Below, in pieces: positions 55,142 through 64,000 of a stretch of 64,000 bases of DNA. Under the pieces are notes generated by a model. The model had not been told where the DNA came from. It did not search any database and saw nothing but the letters and a program-made list of their open reading frames with translations. Position 1 is the stretch's first letter, and every line of letters starts with the position of its first letter. Made by a program: the position numbers and the translations under genes. The DNA is from Isoetes taiwanensis (lineage: Eukaryota; Streptophyta; Lycopodiopsida; Isoetales; Isoetaceae), in the NCBI GenBank assembly GCA_021234155.1, contig JAJEKV010000490.1, forward strand, positions 109,799-173,798, in the 5' to 3' direction.

Positions 55142-56589
55142 AACCAAATAATGTGATTTTCCAGAGTATATCGAAAGCTTGGAAGCTGTACATCTGGTTA
55201 GAAAAATCCATAGATAGATTATTCAAAATATCGATTATAATAAAAACTTCTCTATCCTTGATCTATAGCTGTTCACTTCAGCAGTTCACTTCAGCAGCCT
55301 GTCTAAAATCTTCAACAAAGCCAAAGGTGTTACAATTCCTGAAGCAATCCTTGATGACCTCTTCATCAAAGACCGGACGCTTGACTTTAAGACACTTAAA
55401 TTACTTTAAAGCATAGCACAACCTGGTTTCACCTCAGTTTGAGAATATAGACATGAAATCTAGATAGAGTTTCATGACGTGCAACCTGCATAGCACAACC
55501 TGGTTTCACCTCAGTTTGAGAATATAGACATGAAATCTAGAGAGTTTCATGACGTGCAACCTTCTTATATGCATAAAAGTTCCATTAGAGCATCGCCTAG
55601 AGCACACTTAACATTTTCATGGCATTTCAACTTAAGGTGATTTTATCAAATTAAGCAGATTTATGAGCAGTGACAAATACTTATCTTCTTATTCATTAAC
55701 AAAAGGTAGAACTTTTATTAGTGTTGGACCTTGTTTTTTCTTCAAATCTCTATCCCAAATTGTAGCAATTTGAAATCTCTGATCATTAACATTAAATGGA
55801 ACGCTAATGTCAAACCATCACAAAGCCTGCATGTAAGATACCTCAGATCAAGATTTCGAATAAGAAATTGTTTTCTTTTTTCTTTTTTCTTTTTCAATAT
55901 CCAGATTCAAATTTTGTAAACACATAATCAACTCATCTATATGTAAAGATTGAAGAAATGGTGTACCCGCCTGACAAAGAGTTCTGCTGACAAAAACAAC
56001 AGCTTCAATTCATTGTGCAAATGATAAACTATGCAAACTTGCAATATATTACAAAATACCATCACAATATTAACCAACAAAATGTAGATTTAAGCACCAA
56101 AATTTCTTACCAGCAAAAAAACCAGAGAGATAGAACTTAGTTCTAAGCACAATCTGGTTGTAGATTCACGCTCCGGCAAGAAGTATCAAAAGTATTTAGG
56201 GTCTTCTTCTTGCAGCTAAATACCATGCAAAGAAACCCTTCCACAGATCCAAACTTCTACAAGGTTCTCAAGCAGCATCAAAGCTCAGTTTTACATGTCA
56301 AGGATGCACCCACTTTGCATGTACTAAACCCTTACCTCCAAAATTCGCTTGCAAAGGCTCTTTCTTAGGATTGCAATACAGTAGAAAACTTAGAAGATGA
56401 GCAAGCACAAATCGATCTGGTCCACAAAGAGCTTGTGTACAAAGACAAAGGTAGAATGAGCTTGGTGCACAAAGACAAAACCAGGACTTATGCTTCGCTC
56501 GGCACGGCCTTCTTTGCCCCTACCACTGCTCCAGCTCATCAAATAGGGAATTGTGGATTTGCACAAAATGATATTGCTGCATTGGATGG
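55142..56589. repeat. LINE tail traces and an 80-base direct duplication
   Basis: GCATAGCACAACCTGGTTTC...GAGTTTCATGACGTGCAACC occurs twice in a row (about 55411-55488 and 55489-55561). The remainder to 56589 is AT-rich with no gene recognised. Confidence 0.7.
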
Positions 56590-57175
56590 AAAAAAATGGC
56601 CACCTACCATATGCATCTATGAATGAATTGTAGGTGTCAATATTAGGTTGAATTCCGCGGTTGTTCATTTCTTCCAATAGAGCTAATACCTCTTCAGTGG
56701 TTCCATTTGCAATAAGCGTATATAAAGCACTATAAAGAACAACATTTAGCTTCAAGCCTATGAGTGAATTGTAGGTGTCAACATTAGGTTGAACTCCACG
56801 GTTGTTCATTTCTTCTAACAGAGCTAGTACCTCTTCAACGGTTCCATTTTTGCAACACGCGTATATAAAGCACTATAAAGAACAACATTTAGCTTCAAGC
56901 CTGCCTGTTTAAATTCCTTAAACAGTCTCATTGCATCTTCATGAAATCCTCCGTTTGCAAACCCATCAATTAGAGTAGAATAAGTCAGTGCATTTGGGGC
57001 TACTTCGACTCCCTCTCAAACATACTTTGGCTTCTTTGTACTTTCCCTGTTTACAGTAAGAATCAAGTAAAGCATTATGAGTTACAACATCTTTCTTCCA
57101 TCCAGCTTTCTCCATCTCATCATAAACAGCAAGGGCTTCCATGAACTTGCCTAACCTTGCATAAATGTCAATGCA
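56590..57175 (-). pseudogene. GUN1: GUN1-like PPR fragment with internal duplication
   Basis: On the minus strand: EALAVYDEMEKAGWKKDVV, THNALLDSYCKQGKYKEAKV, LTYSTLIDGFANGGFHEDAM, RLFKEFKQAGLKLNVVLYSA, then VLALLEEMNNRGVQPNVDTY and SFIDAYGR. The order and wording follow the P-type PPR repeats of the plastid signalling protein GUN1. A 141-base unit (47 codons) is duplicated in tandem (about 56624 and 56765), and frames shift between repeats. The Smr domain and most repeats are missing. Confidence 0.65.
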
Positions 57176-57621
57176 GAAAAATATACATTATCCCCAAAAT
57201 ATACATTATCCCCAAATATACATTTAACTTTGTAGAACACCTTTTCTGCAATCAAGAAACCATATCAAATCAGTATCCAATCAAACCTGATTAGAAGAGC
57301 CTGCTAGTTCTAGGGTCTATTCTTCCACCATGATTTTTTCTTCCAGGTCCTTTCACCATTGGACAGGCCGTTTTCCATCTTGCTAGAGATCCAGGTTTGG
57401 TTTTGTTAGATCCTGTAGATGACCCATAAGCAGTCGTTTGTGCACCAAGCCAGAATATAACTTGACCTTATGAGGCGCCGGAATGCTGTCTTCCGAGGCT
57501 TGCCACAACCATTTGAGGCTCTTGAATACTCGACTTCCGCCAGAGTAACCGGAGGGTTGAAACCATTTGGACATTCTCTTGAGCACATACAAACATTTCA
57601 CCTACTTATCATTTCAACAAA
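57176..57621. other. No gene supported
   Basis: ATATACATTATCCCCAAA is repeated two to three times at 57180-57226. A 72-codon minus-strand stretch (57601-57383) shows no known motif. It may be 3' untranslated sequence of the PPR gene to its right. Confidence 0.4.
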
Positions 57622-59424
57622 TCAGAAGAGATGATGCTCATCTTGATCTACCAAACTTGCTGTTTTTCCCAACAAAACATAAGGTGCAGCATTTCCAGGC
57701 TCCAATTCAGCTAATTGCTTTGCAGCACGAATACCTCGCCTCATATCATGGATTTTGCATGATGCAAGCATGGAAGTCCATGATGCAGAATCAGGTGGCA
57801 TTGGCATATTACCAATGAGTGCTTCTGCCTCATTTAACCAGTATGTCCGAGCAAGAAGGTCAATTATGCAGTTGTAGTGCTCCAACACATGTGCCACTTC
57901 ATTATGCCCTATCATAGAAGTAAAATAGTGGCAGCCTTCATTTACTAGGCCCCCATGGCCACACGCTGAAAGAATGCTACAAATATTGAACTCATCAAGA
58001 ATTTGACCCTCAGAAAGCATCTGCTGAATTAGGCGAAGTGTCTCCCTAGCATGCCCATGTTGTGCATATGCTGAACTGATAGCAGTCCATGAGAAAATAC
58101 CTCTATGAAACAGCTTATCAAAAATCATGCAGGCATCCTGTAAACAGCCACATTTGGCATACATATTCATCAATGTTATCTCCACAGCCTCATTTGGTTC
58201 TAATTCATAATTCATAATCCATGCATGTATATGTTTTCCTCTACTTAGAGCTGCATTTCGAGCACATGCATCAACAATGTTGATGAGTGTCACTTTATCT
58301 GGCTTCACACCACCTTGCAGCATTTGTTGAAAGAGTTGGAAAACTTCATTAACCTGACCATACTGGCCACAGCCTGAAATCATGGCATTCCAAGAAACCA
58401 GATTGCGTTCGGGCATTTTCCGGAACAGCAGCAAAGCATTCTGCATTTCTCCAAATTGAGCAAAAGCAGTAACCATGGTAGTCCAAGAGACAATATTCCT
58501 TTGTGGCATTTGTTGGAAAATATCAAAAGCCTCCTTCAACCTACCTAACTGGCCATAAGCTACCATAATAGCATTCCAAGCTGCTATATCATGTTCAGGC
58601 ATCTGCTGAAAGATTTTAAGGGCTTCGCCTATGCAGCCATGCTGGGCATATGCTGTGATCATGGCAGTCATTGAGACCAAATCGTGTTGGGGCATTGCAT
58701 GGAATAATTCTATAGCTTCATTGAGGTGACCACCTTGAGCATAAGCTGTGATCATGGTAGTCCAAGCCACAGTATCGCGCTGAGGTATTTTATCGAATAG
58801 CTGACGAGCATCATGGAGCTGACCAGACCTAGCATACGCAGCAATTATCTTTGTCCATAAGATCACATCTTTCTCAGGTATATGTTCAAACAATTCTCTG
58901 GCCTGCTTCAGCTGGCCCTTCTGAAGATGGGCATTAATGAGGCTATTCCAAGACTGTATGTTGGGCTCAACTGTATTGGCAAACAACTCTCTTGCTTCTC
59001 GTAAGGCACCACATTTACTGTACATTTGTATTGCAACGTTTCTTAAAAACCTATTCGAGTTAAGCGCAGTTTTGATAACACGGTCATGGATACGCTTACC
59101 CAGAATCAAATCCTTCTCGTTACCACATTTTCGTAACAAAAACGCAATGCTAACTACGTCTAAGTTTCTAAACGCTAATTCTTCATCATAACATAGGGGA
59201 GACAAATATTTTTTAATTTGAGCTTGCTTCGAGGGAACCCACCTCGTAGAATCTGCCTCTGTAAGAGTCCCTTCCGCTAATGTCTTGCCTCGGTCCTCGA
59301 CCGAATTGGAGTTGAAGAGTTTGTAGCAAATTTGCTGGATCTTATAAGCATCCTGCAATTGAAAGGAGGCAGAGTAAATATGTACAAACTTGAGCCCATG
59401 TCGTGTTTGTTGGGGCCAGATCAT
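57622..59424 (-). CDS. PPR protein of the PLS class, E-type, 600 codons
   Basis: Predicted organelle RNA-binding protein. ATG at 59424. After an N-terminal region of about 90 residues and LLRKCGNEKDLILGKRIHD come six consecutive 31-residue S-type repeats (each ...W(N/T)xxIxAYxQxGxLxEAxxLFxxMPx(R/H)), then P, L, S, P, L2 and S2 repeats and an E1-like motif (ASWTSMLASCKIHD...LEPGNAAPYVLLG). It stops soon after (DQDEHHLF), inside the E region, with no DYW deaminase domain. Proteins of this type bind organelle transcripts, often as the specificity factor of C-to-U editing or in processing. A single exon, as usual for PPR genes. Tandem paralogue of the gene at 60.3-61.8 kb. The N-terminus could be a mitochondrial presequence, but this is uncertain. 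Confidence 0.85.
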   Translation of the reverse strand: MIWPQQTRHGLKFVHIYSASFQLQDAYKIQQICYKLFNSNSVEDRGKTLAEGTLTEADSTRWVPSKQAQIKKYLSPLCYDEELAFRNLDVVSIAFLLRKCGNEKDLILGKRIHDRVIKTALNSNRFLRNVAIQMYSKCGALREARELFANTVEPNIQSWNSLINAHLQKGQLKQARELFEHIPEKDVILWTKIIAAYARSGQLHDARQLFDKIPQRDTVAWTTMITAYAQGGHLNEAIELFHAMPQHDLVSMTAMITAYAQHGCIGEALKIFQQMPEHDIAAWNAIMVAYGQLGRLKEAFDIFQQMPQRNIVSWTTMVTAFAQFGEMQNALLLFRKMPERNLVSWNAMISGCGQYGQVNEVFQLFQQMLQGGVKPDKVTLINIVDACARNAALSRGKHIHAWIMNYELEPNEAVEITLMNMYAKCGCLQDACMIFDKLFHRGIFSWTAISSAYAQHGHARETLRLIQQMLSEGQILDEFNICSILSACGHGGLVNEGCHYFTSMIGHNEVAHVLEHYNCIIDLLARTYWLNEAEALIGNMPMPPDSASWTSMLASCKIHDMRRGIRAAKQLAELEPGNAAPYVLLGKTASLVDQDEHHLF

Positions 59425-60260
59425 CGGTCAAATCTGGACTTTGGCATTAGGGTTTTCCTCAATCGATCGGCATTCAGCATTCCATAGTGTTAGACATGAA
59501 AAGCAGTTGCATTTACTCGATTCGTGACGTATGCCACTTCGCCAAAATGCAATCGATTCAACAGTGATTTCAAACTTTCTTTCCATCTGCTTTTATTTTC
59601 CAATAAGATCCTTTTCTTTATATTTGTCTCTTAGTTATAAGCCGTCATAAGCATCAAAAAAAAAAAAAATTTCATTCAGCGTTCAGATTCAATATGATGA
59701 ACTGACAAAGTTGAGACAAGGAAATAAGTATGTCAACGAGCATGTGTGCAGGAGACTTGCAGAGAAACATTGAATGAGTTCTAGGTAATGCTTCTAATCA
59801 GTTGCCATCCTTGCAAGTTGGTGGTTATAGGTACATTTGAATTATTATGCCTGTGGCATCCTTCCAGTTATTGTTGTGCACACATCCATCGTTCCTGGCC
59901 CTGCTGCATGCAGATGATAAATGGTGTAATTGCTCCAGTTTGATAGTTTCCTCTTTCTTAGAGTCCTACAAGCATAGTTTGATAGGATAGACGTCTTCCT
60001 TGGTCACAGGAGCTTTGTTGCTGCGCGGACAAGCATATACAAAACACTATTTGAATTGCAAGGTGGTTTTCATCCAAATGCTCCTAAGAGTTATTTGAAT
60101 TGCAAGATAGAGGTGGTTTCCATCCAAATGCTGCTAAGAGTTAATTGCCCGCAATGCTGCAGCAAGATTTGAAAAGGGCAAGTCCTCCACGCTTGCAGGA
60201 ATTTGACCCTTTCTACCAGGGCGCAGAGGACGGTTCCCACAAACCCTTAAACAAATTGTT
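59425..60260. other. Intergenic between the two PPR genes
   Basis: Likely promoter of the 57.6-59.4 kb gene and 3' region of the other. A short direct repeat (GGTGGTTTYCATCCAAATGC, about 60062 and 60112) is the only structure noticed. Confidence 0.5.
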
Positions 60261-61802
60261 TTAAGTTTTACATCCTTGACCAGCTGCAGCATATATATGT
60301 GATAGCAAAACATATGAGGCTGGACTGCCTGGAGACAAGTTAGAAACATGTTCCGATGCACGTTTACCCCTCTCCACATCAATGTGGGTTCTGCAGGAAC
60401 CAAGCAAGGCTGTCCATGATGCATGGCCTGGTTCAAGTGGCATGTTCGCAAGCACTGCTTCAGCAACATCTAGCCATTCTATCCGTCCAAGAAGGTCGAT
60501 TACAGAGTTGCAGTGTTCTAGAATGGGAGTGATAGCATGATCACCACTCAAAGAAAGAAAGCAGTGACATCCTTCATCAACGAGGCCGGCATGACTGCAT
60601 GCAGAAAGAATGTGGCAAAAGGTCACATTATCAAATGTTAAACCTTCAAGGTGCATTTGTTGAATAATTTTAAGTGCAATCCTACCATATCCATGATGTG
60701 CATATCCTGCAGTTATAGTGGCCCATGAAACAACATTTCTTTTAAGCATTTCATCAAACACTGTCCGTGCATCCCTTAAATTGCCAGATTTAGCATACAT
60801 ATTTATGAGACTTGTTTGCAAAATGACATCAGACTTAAAGGGACGGTCCAGAATTTGGCTATGCAACCACTTACCTTTGGCTAGAGCTCCTGTTCTGGTA
60901 CAAGCATCAATCATAGTGATAAAAGTTACATTATCTGGCATCATGCCTTTAGATGACATCTGTTCAAAAAGTTGCAATGCTTGCCTGATATGCCCTTGCT
61001 GTGCATAAGCTGATATCATAGTTGTCCATGACACTAAATCATGCTTTGGCATTTGCTGGAAGAGCTGCATGGCTGTTTTGAGATCACCATGCTGTGCATA
61101 TCCAGCTACCATTATTGTCCAGGATATCAGGTTTTGTTGAGGCATTTGCTTAAAGAGTTCAAAGGCCTCTCTGAGCTGCCCTTGCATCATATGAACTGAA
61201 ATCATAATGTTCCAAGATACAGCATTTTTTTCCGGTATTTGCTGAAAGAGTTGAAGAGCCTCTTTAAAGCAACCTTGCTGAGAATAAGCCATGACCATGA
61301 TGTTCCATGAAATTGCATTGCGCTGCGGAATCTGTTTAAAGAGTTGTAAAGCTCTATCAATATAACCTAGTTGGGCATACATTCCAAGCATGGCATTCCA
61401 TGAAACAACATTGCGCTGAGGCATCTGCTGAAACAGCTGGAAAGCTTCCTTCAGGTGACCATGTTGGGCATAAACTGAGAACATTATATTCCAGGAATAT
61501 AAATTCCTGTCAATCATGTTATCAAAAACCTGTCTTGCATCTAATAAAAGTCCACATTTTCCATACATCTGCACAAGAAGATTGCCTAGAAATATATGCC
61601 CTTTCAAGCCCTGTTGTATTATATGGTCATGGATATGCTTACCTTGTATCAGATCCTTCTCGTTGCCACATTTTTGCAACATATTGGCAATCTCAGGTAT
61701 GTTCAATCCCTTCCTCGTAAAATAGTGTCTGTCTCTCGATGTGGGTTTCTGCCATTGACAAGAGATGATGTTCAAGGACCACGCTTTTCTCCCATTTATC
61801 AT
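60261..61802 (-). CDS. PPR protein of the PLS class, E-type, 513 codons
   Basis: The first in-frame ATG is at 61802; the frame is closed upstream by TAG. Starts INGRKAWSLNIISCQW, then MLQKCGNEKDLIQGKHIHDH, shared with the neighbouring PPR gene. A run of 31-residue S-type repeats (SWNIMxxxYxQxGxxKEAxQLFQQMPQ) leads to P, L, S, P, L2 and S2 repeats and E motifs (ASWTALLGSCRTHID, ASYVLLSHIYAAAGQ). It ends after AAAGQGCKT; a one-base shift there would open a further 40 or so codons (DVKLKTICLRVCGNRPLRPG...), so the E region may have been cut by a frameshift. A missing upstream exon or shortened transit peptide is possible. Confidence 0.8.
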   Translation of the reverse strand: MINGRKAWSLNIISCQWQKPTSRDRHYFTRKGLNIPEIANMLQKCGNEKDLIQGKHIHDHIIQQGLKGHIFLGNLLVQMYGKCGLLLDARQVFDNMIDRNLYSWNIMFSVYAQHGHLKEAFQLFQQMPQRNVVSWNAMLGMYAQLGYIDRALQLFKQIPQRNAISWNIMVMAYSQQGCFKEALQLFQQIPEKNAVSWNIMISVHMMQGQLREAFELFKQMPQQNLISWTIMVAGYAQHGDLKTAMQLFQQMPKHDLVSWTTMISAYAQQGHIRQALQLFEQMSSKGMMPDNVTFITMIDACTRTGALAKGKWLHSQILDRPFKSDVILQTSLINMYAKSGNLRDARTVFDEMLKRNVVSWATITAGYAHHGYGRIALKIIQQMHLEGLTFDNVTFCHILSACSHAGLVDEGCHCFLSLSGDHAITPILEHCNSVIDLLGRIEWLDVAEAVLANMPLEPGHASWTALLGSCRTHIDVERGKRASEHVSNLSPGSPASYVLLSHIYAAAGQGCKT

Positions 61803-64000
61803 GGGCAAATGGGGTGCCCCGTACTATTCTTTGAAAGAAACGCAATGTCGTGGTATTCGAGGGACGAGAAAATTTTGATTGAGTCGAATACATCTGTTCA
61901 GGTATTTGTACTACGTAATAATCTACGGCTACCCGGAACGGGACCGAAACGGGGACATGGACCTAAAATTTGGAGAAAGAACAGAAAAATTCAGAACGTA
62001 AAATCAATGTAACTTATGGCTAAGTGCACGCTTTTGTATTTTCTAAAAGTTGTAACCATTGTTAAACCATTGAGTTGTCATAATATAAACAATGAAATAC
62101 ACCAAAATGTGCAAATACATGCACAAGTCAGTGGTCAGTGGTTCGATGAAGCCAGAGCGTGAACCTGATAAGCTCCGAGGAACGAAGCACGCGTAGCTAA
62201 ATCATATCAGCGGCAGCTACAGCCAAAAGCGACAACAACAGAGGTGGATGCATGCAAATTTCCAAGGATGAACAGAAAATAAAACTTGCATGATCGATTC
62301 TTTTTGCTCTGGTTGCAGACAGCAAGCTTTTAAGCACAAACAAGGGCACGAAGCAGAGATAGCATCTGGCTATCACATGCACAGCGTCTTCATCAATCAA
62401 GTACTAAGTAAAGTGGATCGAACGGAAGAAGAAGTTCTTCAACATTTTGTAAGCTTTTGAAGCGCAGGACAGAATTACAGCTAAATTACAGTGTGAATGA
62501 AGGCAAAACAGAGAGACCGAAGGCGAAACAGAGAGAACAATGGAAAAAAAACACCGAACAATCCGAAGCTTTTGCAAGCACAGGGAGCGACGTTGGGGAA
62601 TAGAACCCCGGTAAAACCATACACAATCCCTCCTCCTTACCTCCTTAACAAATTCGTTACGCCGCCATCGCTGTGCAAGAAAGTTATGTTCTGCCAAGAA
62701 AGGAAGCCCATGTGACTCTCTAAAAATAAACATTTGAACCTACACCTAACAAAAACAAAAAACATTAACAACCCTCCCCAACCTTTGGCCAAAATCTTAT
62801 AAACATCTACAGCAAACCTTCTAGAAGCAATTCAGGTGCTTCCACAGACCACATCATGCCACGTGTTAATTATTCTTTTCAAGAATGTTGTGAATTTTTA
62901 AAGCAAGCGACATAATGAATTTTACCCTGCGTTCTTCCGACAGGTAGAGTTTTCCGAGTTTTATCTGCGCATTCTGGAATTTTTACCTCACATTCTGGCC
63001 GATTCACCTCACATTCTGGCTTAAATTCTAAGGCGTCAGCAGTGCCTCCGCCTAATAGCGTCACCACAGCTTCCACCCCGGAATTTAAGCCCCAGGGTGT
63101 TTCTTGTATACGGAAATGGGCAACATTCGATTTTTTTACATTTGAGAATAGTTTTGGCATTCAGTTTGCATAACGATCATTGTGGAATACTTAGAATTTA
63201 AAAAGGATCCATAGAGACTGCTTTGTAGATGGAAACATGTTAAACAGTTATTCAAGACTTAAGATATAGTATTTACTTACTTAAAATGTTTTGGGGGTGG
63301 TGTTTCCCTTTTTTTCGGCCGCCGATAAAGCCGGTAACACCCTATTATTCAGCCAAAAAGCGAAATTTTGTGATCGGAATCTCTTTTACCCGTTTGCGTT
63401 CTAATTTACCCGTCTTTTTTATGTGCGTTATGTGCTTGGCTAATTATCCGGCATCCTCCACCTTCCATCATTTCGACTACCGATTCCAAAATGCCTTCGC
63501 CTTCCTTCATTTTCCTATTACTTCAAAATGTAGTTTGAGCATCCAGCAATTCGGAGTAAGGGTTCGAACTTGGATTCATGGCACCCAGATAGCTTCAGAT
63601 GATGTTTGTGCCATGTTTATTCTTCTGATATATCTGATATATGTGCTTGAAGTATGGTGCATGAATCGGCGCTTACCCTGCATCCAAGCCCATCTTTATC
63701 TCTGTTTTCTTTTTCTTTTTTCATGGGTCTATCTATGTTTTTATGGGTTTCTCAATGAACAAGATTGTAGGTCTCCCATCAAATACTATTGCTGCATCCA
63801 TAGGGTTTTATGAGACTTGCAACTCAAGACCAAAACGTTCTGCATGACGCTGCTTTTTTACTAGATCTGATATTATAGCAGCATTCTCCTTCATATCTGG
63901 AGCACTGCATGTTTTAAGACCGAGATTCCTCTCTTAAGCAATATTCCAAGGCCGGGATTCTGCTACACATTTGCGCATCTTAGAAAAAATGGATAAAGAT
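61803..64000. other. No confident gene
   Basis: Upstream side of the PPR gene. At 62960-63035 a short repeat (CACATTCTGG, three to four times) lies in an open minus-strand stretch. A 175-codon plus-strand stretch at 63286-63813 is pyrimidine-rich and motif-free. Nothing else is supported up to the window edge. Confidence 0.4.

Noticed and set aside
63286-63813. 175-codon open stretch as a host gene
   Set aside because: Pyrimidine-rich, no motif, no clear promoter or splice structure; best explained by chance.

Overview
The window reads as nuclear DNA of a land plant with a large, repeat-packed genome. A fern or lycophyte fits best: two pentatricopeptide-repeat (PPR) genes carry long arrays of 31-residue S-type repeats typical of those lineages, introns are plant-like, and broken copies of plant genes (COI1-, tetraspanin- and GUN1-like) are scattered among transposons. 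I see no rRNA, tRNA or CRISPR. The species is inferred, not proven.

Layout. 1-4.1 kb: a divergent, decayed gene pair (M0 on minus, D0 on plus), an old relative of the transposon family described below. 4-18 kb: a gene graveyard with a COI1-like fragment (6.4-7.0 kb), tetraspanin-like exons (8.7-9.4 kb), a Ty3/gypsy integrase-chromodomain remnant (11.4-11.9 kb), tandem duplications, a Helitron-like 3' end (17.45 kb) and a LINE tail (17.5-17.9 kb). 19.3-22.7 kb: the endonuclease and reverse transcriptase of a LINE, cut off in mid-frame; its continuation starts at 54.74 kb.

22,722-54,735 is a single 32-kb insertion. It has imperfect terminal inverted repeats (GGGTYAAAGCA...), a 4-bp target duplication (AAAG), and removing it rejoins the LINE reading frame. 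Inside lies a second, opposite-facing element of the same family (27,735-39,714). Both hold the same four genes in the same order: X next to one end and reading inward; D, a DUF7869-type transposase-like protein; M, divergent from D, with a ParB-like segment followed by an N4/N6-type DNA methyltransferase-like domain; and T, a second transposase-like gene starting next to the other end. The outer copy of M is the best preserved; the other genes carry frameshifts, stops or deletions. Introns of all three M copies contain clusters of GC-rich palindromes sharing the half-site ATCGCG/CGCGAT, which look like binding or modification sites for M. The outer element also carries a phosphatase-like (FCP1/NIF) gene tail and two tandem 80-codon genes with duplicated TATA promoters.

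54.7-64 kb: LINE remainder, a GUN1-like PPR pseudogene (56.6-57.2 kb), then two tandem paralogous PPR genes on the minus strand (57.6-59.4 and 60.3-61.8 kb), the only intact-looking host genes. The main candidate for something undescribed is the four-gene X-D-M-T transposon with its ParB/methyltransferase protein and intronic palindromes.
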